Source of the DNA: Opitutales bacterium
GTDB taxonomy: Bacteria > Verrucomicrobiota > Verrucomicrobiia > Opitutales > Oceanipulchritudinaceae
Direction of reading: 5' to 3'
Assembly: GCA_007123395.1 (NCBI GenBank)
Contig: SKLD01000196.1
Span: 1 to 6,992 of the forward strand
Length of the DNA: 6,992 nucleotides
Part shown: piece after piece, positions 1 to 4,866 of the stretch
Layout of the letters: every line of letters begins with the position of its first letter
Position numbering within the stretch: position 1 is the stretch's first letter
Notes under the pieces: model-generated
Databases searched by the model: none
What the model was told of the DNA's origin: nothing
What the model saw: only the letters and a program-made list of their open reading frames with translations
Made by a program: the position numbers and the translations under genes

Positions 1-1224
1 ATCGTCTACGTCAGCCTCCAGCGGCACGCCGAGGAAGTCGCGGCCCACCTCGCCGCCGCCGGTTTCGACGCCCGCCCCTACCACGCGGGCATGGCCGCAG
101 CCGACCGCGAGGCCACGCAGGAAGCCTTCATGCGCGGACAGGTGCCGGTCATTTGCGCGACCATCGCCTTCGGCATGGGTATCGACAAAGCCGACATCCG
201 CTACATCTATCACTACCACCTGCCCAAAGGCTACGAGAGCTACATGCAGGAAACCGGGCGCGCCGGCCGTGACGGAAAGCCCTCTGTCTGCGAACTCTTT
301 GCCTGCACGGACGACCGCGTCACCCTCGAGAACTTCGTCTACGGCGACACGCCCGACCCCGACAGTCTAGGCGGACTTGTGGCCGAATTGCTCGGATCCG
401 GCGCGGAGATCGACATCGCAGTGACCGACCTCTCCCGCCGCCACGACATGCGCCCGCTCGTCGTCAACACCCTCCTCACCCGCCTCGAACTCCTCGGCAT
501 CCTGCGCGCCGAAGGCCCCTATTACGCCGAAATCCGCTTCGCCCCCAAACTGTCCGGCGCGGAAATCCTCGCGCAATATCCGGAAAAACAAAGCGCCTTT
601 CTCCGCACTGTCTTCACCTGTTCCAAAAAGGCCGCCAAGTGGGTCACGCTCGATATGGAGACCGCTATGGCCCGCACCGGCCAAGACCGCGGCGTCATCC
701 TGCGCGCCCTCGAAAGCCTCCAGAGCAAAGGCCTCGCCGAACTCCAACTCGCGGGCTACCGCCTGCGTTACCGCCGCATCGAAGCCGCGCCCGACATCCC
801 CGCTCTCACTGCCCGCCTTGCCGAAACGTTCGCCGAACACGAGCGGCGCGAGATCGACCGTATCGACGCCATGCTCGCCTACGCCACCGAAGACACTTGC
901 CTCACCACACGCCTCCTCCACTACTTCGGCGAATCCATCAAATCCTGCGGACACTGCGGCACCTGCCTCGGCGATTCCCCTGCCGATCCCGGCCAAGCCC
1001 GCCGCGCCTCACCGCCCGCCATTCCCCGCGATTTCGCCGCCCTCGCCGCCGAACACCCCTCCGCCCTCGCTCGCCCCCGCCAACAAGCTCGCTTCCTTTG
1101 CGGCCTCAACTCGCCCGCCGTCTCCGCCGTCCGCGGCCTGCGCGGCCACCGCCTCTTCGGCACCCTCGCCCACAGCCCCTTCGCCGCCGTCCTCGCGGCA
1201 TGCAACGCCCGGACAACTGGATAG
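1..1224 (+). CDS. recQ: RecQ-family ATP-dependent DNA helicase, C-terminal part (5' end outside window)
   Basis: The frame is open from base 1, so the N-terminal helicase lobe with the Walker motifs lies outside the window. Visible in order: the second RecA-like lobe beginning IVYVSLQRHAEEVAAHL, the motif V stretch ATIAFGMGIDKADIR, and motif VI QETGRAGRDG (247-276), which contacts ATP and DNA. About 200 residues with winged-helix-like character follow. Then come four zinc-ligand cysteines (codons at 898, 946, 955, 964) around LHYFGE, in the C-x15-C-x2-C-x2-C spacing of RecQ. The protein ends with a tail containing RQQARFLCGLNSP and HRLFG (about 1072-1206). RecQ enzymes unwind DNA 3'-5' in recombination and replication repair. 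The zinc cluster lies much further from motif VI than in E. coli RecQ and no HRDC domain follows, so this is a variant architecture. It ends at TAG 1222-1224 with no obvious terminator after it. Family assignment is secure; exact subfamily is not. Confidence 0.95.
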   Translation: MVYVSLQRHAEEVAAHLAAAGFDARPYHAGMAAADREATQEAFMRGQVPVICATIAFGMGIDKADIRYIYHYHLPKGYESYMQETGRAGRDGKPSVCELFACTDDRVTLENFVYGDTPDPDSLGGLVAELLGSGAEIDIAVTDLSRRHDMRPLVVNTLLTRLELLGILRAEGPYYAEIRFAPKLSGAEILAQYPEKQSAFLRTVFTCSKKAAKWVTLDMETAMARTGQDRGVILRALESLQSKGLAELQLAGYRLRYRRIEAAPDIPALTARLAETFAEHERREIDRIDAMLAYATEDTCLTTRLLHYFGESIKSCGHCGTCLGDSPADPGQARRASPPAIPRDFAALAAEHPSALARPRQQARFLCGLNSPAVSAVRGLRGHRLFGTLAHSPFAAVLAACNARTTG

Positions 1225-1341
1225 CCCGCGACCCGCCCTCATGCAGAGGCAAGACACGAAAGCGTTGACCATGCGGACGGGAAGGATGAGCTGCGGGTCT
1301 GCGGGTGAGGGAAGAGGAAGAGGGCGCTTTGCCAGCGACCG

Positions 1342-1370
1342 GCGGAGCCTGGAAAGGTATTGCGCTCCGC
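1342..1370. repeat. Inverted repeat, 7-bp arms, upstream of the RHH/PIN module
   Basis: GCGGAGC (1342-1348) and GCTCCGC (1364-1370) are perfect complements separated by 15 bases. It lies in the 170-base spacer between recQ and the antitoxin. No T-run follows, so it is not a convincing terminator. It could be a weak RNA hairpin or part of the control region of the toxin-antitoxin module. Arms this short arise easily by chance in GC-rich DNA. Confidence 0.3.
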
Positions 1371-1373
1371 GGC

Positions 1374-1389
1374 AGAGGATAATACCTCT
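1374..1389. promoter_or_regulatory. Candidate operator/promoter of the RHH-PIN toxin-antitoxin operon
   Basis: AGAGG (1374-1378) and CCTCT (1385-1389) form a perfect inverted repeat around ATAATA. The embedded GATAAT (1378-1383) resembles a -10 box, five of six bases matching TATAAT. No convincing -35 is present at the right distance. RHH antitoxins commonly bind short palindromes over their own promoter, and this one lies 5 bases before the antitoxin ATG, so autoregulation is plausible. If transcription started just after it, the antitoxin mRNA would be nearly leaderless. No Shine-Dalgarno sequence at normal spacing is visible. Confidence 0.4.
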
Positions 1390-1394
1390 AGTCC

Positions 1395-1640
1395 ATGAAA
1401 ACAATGACCGTGAAGCTCCCGGATGAATTGGCCGTGCGTTTGGAGAAGCGGGCGAAGCGGCTGGGCGTGTCCAAGTCGGCCCTGCTGCGAGAGTCGCTGG
1501 AACGGGACTTGGGCAGGGATGCGGTCGTCGAGGAAGAGCCGTCGGCATACGACTTGATGAAGGACGGTTGCGGGTGCGTCGATAGCGGCGTAACGGACCT
1601 TGCCACAAATCCGAAGCACATGGAAGGTTTCGGGCGGTGA
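1395..1640 (+). CDS. Ribbon-helix-helix (CopG/VapB-type) antitoxin
   Basis: This 81-residue protein looks like the DNA-binding antitoxin of a type II toxin-antitoxin pair. Residues about 4-14 (MTVKLPDELAV) are the RHH beta strand, which enters the DNA major groove as a dimer, followed by two helices with the turn GVSKSALLRESLER (24-37). The tail holds DLATNPKHMEGFG (68-80), resembling the toxin-wrapping tail of RHH antitoxins paired with PIN toxins. It would bind and block the PIN protein encoded next and repress its own operon. Its TGA stop (1638-1640) overlaps the GTG start of the toxin. ATG 1395 was chosen; ATG 1404 (MTVKLPDEL) is an equally credible start because neither has a clear ribosome binding site. 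CopG-like RHH antitoxin is certain enough; a precise VapB name is not. Confidence 0.85.
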   Translation: MKTMTVKLPDELAVRLEKRAKRLGVSKSALLRESLERDLGRDAVVEEEPSAYDLMKDGCGCVDSGVTDLATNPKHMEGFGR

Positions 1641-2053
1641 AGGAACGGCTTCTTCTTGATGCTGGGCCTTTGGTATCTTTCCTCGACCGCCGCGAGACGA
1701 CTCACCCTTGGGCGAAGGAAACATTCAGGGTGGTGAAGACTCCCTTTTTGACCTGCGAGCCAGTCCTGACAGAAGCCTGCTTTCTTTTGCAGTATCTCCC
1801 TCACGCAATAGAGCAGATCGGAGTGTGGCTGGAAACAGGTAAAATCCAAATGCCTTTCCGCATCCAAACCGCATCGCGAAGTGTTTTCACCCTGATGAAG
1901 AAATACCGCAACCTCCCGATGTCCCTCGCCGATGCTTCGCTGTTGGCGATGGTCGAAGCGGGCATCGGCGACCGGGTCTTCACCTTGGACAAGCATTTTC
2001 GGGTCTACCGCCATAGCGGGAGACGGGTGGTGCCGGTGCTGATGCCGGAGTGA
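1637..2053 (+). CDS. PIN-domain ribonuclease toxin (VapC-like)
   Basis: This 138-residue protein fills the usual length of a single-domain PIN toxin. The acidic residues that bind the catalytic metal ions are in their expected places: D8 in LLLDAGPLVSFLD, E46 in VLTEACFLL, D99 in MSLADASLLAM and D118 in VFTLDKHFRVY. PIN toxins are Mg/Mn-dependent endoribonucleases that cut tRNA, rRNA or mRNA and arrest growth when the antitoxin is lost; the target here is unknown. Translation starts at GTG 1637, overlapping the antitoxin stop in a GTGA arrangement, so the toxin is probably made only when the antitoxin has just been translated. A sampled line (1741-1800) counts about 52% GC, below the surrounding genes, consistent with acquisition. 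All four acidic residues are intact, so it should be active. Not every PIN protein is a toxin, but the RHH partner makes it likely. Confidence 0.9.
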   Translation: MKERLLLDAGPLVSFLDRRETTHPWAKETFRVVKTPFLTCEPVLTEACFLLQYLPHAIEQIGVWLETGKIQMPFRIQTASRSVFTLMKKYRNLPMSLADASLLAMVEAGIGDRVFTLDKHFRVYRHSGRRVVPVLMPE

Positions 2054-2258
2054 CGCATAGCGAGGCGGGATGAAGAAGGAAGATTGAATAATAAGTGGCC
2101 GAGGAGTCAAAATTGAGTTGCACGATTTCGCCGCGGGCAGGATGCGGGCGGAGCGCTCCCCTGCCATGTACCCAGCATGGCCGAGGACGATTGGCTGGCC
2201 ACGCTGACAGAGGAAAACCACCGCGCGGTCCAATAAGGCTTGCGCTTGATTTTCCGCG
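2054..2258. other. Spacer between the PIN toxin and the Fur-like gene
   Basis: I see no convincing gene here. A + frame opening with GTG at 2095 and running into the Fur-like gene lacks family signatures. The stretch holds local symmetry: GGCAGG (2136-2141) and CCTGCC (2160-2165) enclose the perfect palindrome GGAGCGCTCC (2150-2159), and GCCATG (2163-2168) pairs with CATGGC (2176-2181). TGGCCGAGGA occurs twice, at 2096-2105 and 2178-2187. No T-tract terminator follows the toxin gene. The hairpins may slow or end toxin transcription, or be remnants of the insertion. Confidence 0.4.
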
Positions 2259-2280
2259 TATTGTAACACCTGTCTCAATA
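2259..2280. promoter_or_regulatory. 22-bp operator-like palindrome upstream of the Fur-family gene
   Basis: The left arm TATTGTAACA (2259-2268) and right arm TGTCTCAATA (2271-2280) are inverted copies matching at 8 of 10 positions around a central CC. The size and two-fold symmetry are typical of sites bound by dimeric Fur-superfamily regulators, and the site sits immediately upstream of one, so autoregulation is a reasonable inference. The sequence is not a classical Fur, Zur or PerR box. TATTGT (2259-2264) could also serve as a weak -10 element, but no good -35 accompanies it. If the regulator began at the upstream ATG 2282 the palindrome would end one base before the start codon, which favours the ATG at 2330. 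Confidence 0.5.
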
Positions 2281-2289
2281 AATGAGTTC

Positions 2290-2317
2290 CGGGCGCGGCG
2301 GAGGGGTTCCGCGCCCG
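2290..2317 (+). other. Strong GC hairpin just before the Fur-like start codon
   Basis: CGGGCGCGG (2290-2298) and CCGCGCCCG (2309-2317) are perfect 9-bp complements with a 10-base loop CGGAGGGGTT. The loop carries the purine-rich GGAGGGG, which resembles a ribosome binding site but lies 23 bases before ATG 2330. With that start, the hairpin is in the mRNA leader and could affect translation. With ATG 2282, it falls inside the coding sequence. No T-run follows, so it is not an intrinsic terminator. Confidence 0.45.
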
Positions 2318-2329
2318 TGCCTGATCCCC

Positions 2330-2815
2330 ATGCCGACACCCGCCGAGTCGCTGCCGCAGGGCCTTGAAGAAGCCCGCGAGACGTTCCTCTCCTTTCTGGG
2401 GAGGAAGGGGTTGCGCGTGACCGGGCAGCGCGTGGCCATCTTTGAGGCGGCCTACAACCAGCGCGAGCATTTCACGGCGGAGGGCCTCCTCGCCGAGGCG
2501 CGCAAGCTCGACCCGTCGGTCTCGCGCGCCACCGTCTACCGCACGCTCCCGATCCTCACGGAGAGCGCCCTCGTGCGCGAGCTGGACGTCGGGCTGGACT
2601 ACAAGTTCTACGTTGCGAGCCGGGGCAAGCGGGTCGACCGCGCCCAGGTCGTCGACATTGAATCGGACAAGATCTACGAAATCGACGCACCCTTTCTCGA
2701 GTGGTACGCCAAATCGATCGCGGAAAAAGTCGGGCTGGAGGTCGTTTCGCAACGGCTCCAAGTGCAGGGGCGGCCGATCCGCCGGGAGGGCGGCGACGGG
2801 GAGGGCGCGAAATGA
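2330..2815 (+). CDS. Fur-superfamily transcriptional regulator lacking canonical metal ligands
   Basis: A 161-residue protein with the Fur fold. The N-terminal winged helix contains GLRVTGQRVAIFEA (27-40), H47-F-T-A-E, and the recognition-helix signature SRATVYRTLPIL (65-76). The C-terminal dimerisation half contains DKIYEIDAPFLEWYAK and ends in SQRLQVQGRP, aligning with the last strands of Fur. The usual HHHDH cluster and the CxxC zinc motif are replaced by residues such as GKRVDR and DIES. The protein contains no cysteine and only one histidine (H47). It may sense something other than iron or zinc, or act constitutively. ATG 2330 was chosen because the 16 extra residues from ATG 2282 look random and that start abuts the palindrome at 2259-2280. 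Its stop overlaps the next gene at ATGA, so the two are probably co-translated. Family is clear; ligand and targets are unknown. Confidence 0.88.
   Translation: MPTPAESLPQGLEEARETFLSFLGRKGLRVTGQRVAIFEAAYNQREHFTAEGLLAEARKLDPSVSRATVYRTLPILTESALVRELDVGLDYKFYVASRGKRVDRAQVVDIESDKIYEIDAPFLEWYAKSIAEKVGLEVVSQRLQVQGRPIRREGGDGEGAK
2798..2805 (+). promoter_or_regulatory. Ribosome binding site that fixes the TPR-gene start
   Basis: GGGGAGGG lies 6 bases before ATG 2812, inside the end of the Fur-like gene. This is the clearest Shine-Dalgarno sequence in the window. It supports the start at 2812 over the GTG at 2701, which would need a long overlap with the upstream gene. Confidence 0.65.
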
Positions 2816-3186
2816 GCCGCCGCGGACCCGACAAGCCGGAATTCGAGATCAGCTTCCTCGAATCCCTCCTGAAGCGCGACGATGCCTACCCCGAGGCCTT
2901 GGAGATGCTCGCCGGGCTCTACACGAAGGAAGGCCGCATCGAGGACGGGCTCGCCCTCGACCGGCGCCTCGTCTCCCTCGATCCGCAGAACGCCACGCAC
3001 CACTACAACCTCGCGTGCAGCCTCGCCCTCAAGGGCTACAAGACCGAAGCCGTGGAAACGCTGCGCCGCGCCATCGGGCTGGGCTACACCGACTTCGCAT
3101 GGCTCACCAAGGACCCCGACCTCAAGCCGCTGCGCGGGTTCCCGCCCTACGTCGAGTTGCTCGACGAATTCAATATTGTGCGGTAG
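2812..3186 (+). CDS. Small tetratricopeptide-repeat protein
   Basis: A 124-residue soluble protein with no signal peptide or membrane segment. Residues about 27-58 (PEALEMLAGLY...GLALDRRLVSLDP) and 61-92 (ATHHYNLACSLALKG...AVETLRRAIGLG) are two TPR helix pairs, a fold that binds other proteins. The end, LTKDPDLKPLRGFPPYVELL (98-117), is the short segment often found capping TPR proteins. TPR domains have no catalytic role, so this is probably an adaptor or scaffold. It starts at ATG 2812, sharing ATGA with the stop of the Fur-like gene, with GGGGAGGG just upstream. Tight coupling suggests the two proteins may work together, for instance with the TPR protein acting as a partner that replaces metal sensing; that is speculation. 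The next gene begins 10 bases after its TAG stop. Confidence 0.88.
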   Translation: MSRRGPDKPEFEISFLESLLKRDDAYPEALEMLAGLYTKEGRIEDGLALDRRLVSLDPQNATHHYNLACSLALKGYKTEAVETLRRAIGLGYTDFAWLTKDPDLKPLRGFPPYVELLDEFNIVR

Positions 3187-3196
3187 GTTTTCTCCT

Positions 3197-3499
3197 ATGG
3201 ACCCAAACGAACTGAAGGAGTTGGTGGCTCCCGTGTGCCGAAAGCACGGCGTGAAGCGGCTCGATCTCTTTGGATCACGTGCCCGCTCCCGCACACTCGA
3301 AGGTCGTGACTTCGATTTTGTGGCGGATTTCGACAGCCGATTGTCTCCCGCTGAGTACGCAACGCGGTTTTTCCGAGTGCTTCACGAGCTTGAAGACGCC
3401 CTGGACAGCCCGGTCGATCTTCTTACCCGCGACTCCATCCGCAAGCAATCGCTCAGCGCACGCATCGGAAACGAGAGTCTGTGTGTCTATGAATCCTGA
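3197..3499 (+). CDS. mntA: Minimal nucleotidyltransferase antitoxin (MntA-like)
   Basis: A 100-residue nucleotidyltransferase of the MNT family. The active-site signature is present: LFGSRARS with G26-S27, then the metal-binding pair D38-F-D40, and a third acidic residue D74 in SPVDLL. In characterised HepT-MntA pairs this enzyme transfers AMP from ATP onto a tyrosine of the HEPN toxin and so switches it off. The next gene encodes such a HEPN protein with the target tyrosine, which supports the same role here. Its 3' end overlaps the HEPN start by 11 bases, implying coupled translation with the antitoxin made first. No strong ribosome binding site is seen; TAGG about 9 bases upstream is the best candidate. 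The gene is less GC-rich than its flanks. The alternative is an uncharacterised nucleotidyltransferase of the same fold. Confidence 0.9.
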   Translation: MDPNELKELVAPVCRKHGVKRLDLFGSRARSRTLEGRDFDFVADFDSRLSPAEYATRFFRVLHELEDALDSPVDLLTRDSIRKQSLSARIGNESLCVYES

Positions 3500-3827
3500 A
3501 ACCGTAGACCTCCTTGAGGACATAGCCTCACACGCTCTATCCATCCGGGAGTTCACGCAAAACCATACATTTGAGACCTACTGTAACGACCTGCGGACAC
3601 GTCTCGCCGTCGAGAGGGCTTTTGAAATCATCGGCGAAGCTTTGACACGAATCAAACGAACAGACCCTTCCGTATTGTCTGAAATCACCGAATCACGCAG
3701 TATTGTCTCTTTCCGAAATATTCTGGCTCACGCCTACGATCACGTTGAGGACAAGATCGTATGGGGAGTGATCCAAACCGATCTTCAGAAATTGTCCAGC
3801 GACGTAAACCGTCTCCTTTCACAATGA
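3489..3827 (+). CDS. hepT: HEPN-domain ribonuclease toxin (HepT-like, DUF86)
   Basis: A 112-residue helical protein of the HepT/DUF86 family. The catalytic motif is RNILAHAY, with R76 and H81 in the R-x4-H spacing and Y83 two residues later. This is the R-x4-H-x-Y motif in which the tyrosine is the AMPylation target of MntA. ERAFEIIGEAL (42-52) and the final IVWGVIQTDLQKL (90-102) are also typical. HEPN toxins are metal-independent endoribonucleases, with tRNA a known target for HepT. The start ATG 3489 lies within the last codons of the nucleotidyltransferase gene. The TGA stop (3825-3827) overlaps the ATG of nadA (3824-3826). A sampled line (3541-3600) counts 31 of 60 GC, well below nadA, suggesting horizontal acquisition. 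All key residues are intact, so both toxin and neutralising modification should work. Confidence 0.91.
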   Translation: MNPETVDLLEDIASHALSIREFTQNHTFETYCNDLRTRLAVERAFEIIGEALTRIKRTDPSVLSEITESRSIVSFRNILAHAYDHVEDKIVWGVIQTDLQKLSSDVNRLLSQ

Positions 3828-4819
3828 CCACAGCAACCGCATCCCCCGTCGTTCCGCCGGAACCCCTCGTCTACCCGCCGCACGCGGGCGAGGAGCCGTT
3901 GACCGCCGTGCAGGAGGAAATCCTGCGGCTGAAGAAGGAGCGCAACGCCGTCATCCTCGCCCACAACTACCAAGTGGAGAGCATCCAGCGCGTGGCCGAT
4001 TTCGTCGGCGACTCGCTCGGACTCTCCTATGCCGCCGCCGAGGCGGAGGGCGATGTCATCCTCTTCTGCGGGGTCCACTTCATGGCGGAGACGGCGAAGA
4101 TCGTCAACCCGGGCAAGACCGTCCTCCTCCCCGACCTCGAGGCCGGTTGCTCGCTCTCCGACTCCTGCCCAGCGGAAAAGCTCAGCGCCTACAAGGAGGC
4201 GCATCCCGAGGTCTATGTCGTGGCCTACATCAATTGCTCCGCCGCCGTGAAGGCACTCAGCGACGTCATCTGCACCAGCGGCAACGCCGTGAAGATCGTC
4301 GAACGCATTCCGGAGGACCGCGAAATCCTCTTCGTGCCCGACCAAAACCTCGGCGCGTGGGTGGCCAAGCAGACCGGTCGCCCCATGCGCCTCTGGCCGG
4401 GCAGCTGCTACGCGCACGTGCTTTTCACCGTGCGCGCGTTGGAAAAGGCGCGCTCGCTCCATCCCGGCGCCCCCATTGTCGCGCACCCGGAATGCACCGA
4501 GGCCGTGCGCGACCTCGCCGACGAAGTGTGCAGCACGGAGAAAATGGTCGGCTTCTGCAAAAACTCCCCCGCCAACACGATCATCGTTGTCACCGAGTCG
4601 GGGATGATCCACCGCCTCCGCCGCGAGGTGCCGGACAAGACCTTCGTCGCCGGTCCCACGGAAAACTGCGCCTGCAACGACTGCCGCTTCATGAAGCTCA
4701 ATACCATCGAGAAAGCGCGCAACGCCCTCCGCGGCATGAGCCCGAAGATTGAAATGGACGAAGAGATGCGCAAAGCCGCCCTCGCCCCCATCCAGCGCAT
4801 GCTCGACTGGAGCCGGTGA
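3824..4819 (+). CDS. nadA: Quinolinate synthase A
   Basis: NadA condenses iminoaspartate with dihydroxyacetone phosphate to give quinolinate, the precursor of NAD, in the cytoplasm. The 331 residues match the family length. The three cysteines expected to hold the oxygen-sensitive [4Fe-4S] cluster are C109 (LEAGCSLSDSC), C195 (WPGSCYAH) and C287 (CNDCRFMKLNT). Other signatures are ILAHNYQ (44-50), VADFVGDSLGLS (57-68), FCGVHFMAETAKI (81-93), YINCSAAVKALSD (135-147) and HPEC (221-224). No iminoaspartate-producing gene (nadB) or nadC is seen beside it. ATG 3824 is the only reasonable start: the next in-frame ATG would remove the N-terminal catalytic region. It shares ATGA with the hepT stop, and no Shine-Dalgarno sequence is visible, so translation may depend on ribosomes finishing hepT. 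Codon use returns to the GC-rich style of the host. Confidence 0.97.
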   Translation: MTTATASPVVPPEPLVYPPHAGEEPLTAVQEEILRLKKERNAVILAHNYQVESIQRVADFVGDSLGLSYAAAEAEGDVILFCGVHFMAETAKIVNPGKTVLLPDLEAGCSLSDSCPAEKLSAYKEAHPEVYVVAYINCSAAVKALSDVICTSGNAVKIVERIPEDREILFVPDQNLGAWVAKQTGRPMRLWPGSCYAHVLFTVRALEKARSLHPGAPIVAHPECTEAVRDLADEVCSTEKMVGFCKNSPANTIIVVTESGMIHRLRREVPDKTFVAGPTENCACNDCRFMKLNTIEKARNALRGMSPKIEMDEEMRKAALAPIQRMLDWSR

Positions 4820-4866
4820 GTGAAGGCGGCCACCCGCCGCCACCGACACCCGCCCCACCCGCAATC

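Noticed and set aside
639..1426. Overlapping + strand frames inside and after recQ
   Set aside because: They are shifted readings of recQ with arginine/proline- or serine/proline-rich translations; the RecQ frame carries the motifs.
2259..2280. A classical Fur, Zur or PerR box
   Set aside because: The symmetric arms do not fit the known consensus sequences; only the general size and symmetry are shared.
2095..2367. Small + strand frame (GTG start, 90 codons) before and into the Fur-like gene
   Set aside because: No family signature, no ribosome binding site, and it overlaps the palindrome, the hairpin and the regulator start.
1388..2761. Minus-strand open frame of 457 codons across the toxin-antitoxin module and the Fur-like gene
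   Set aside because: It crosses several convincing + strand genes and their control regions and shows no family motif.
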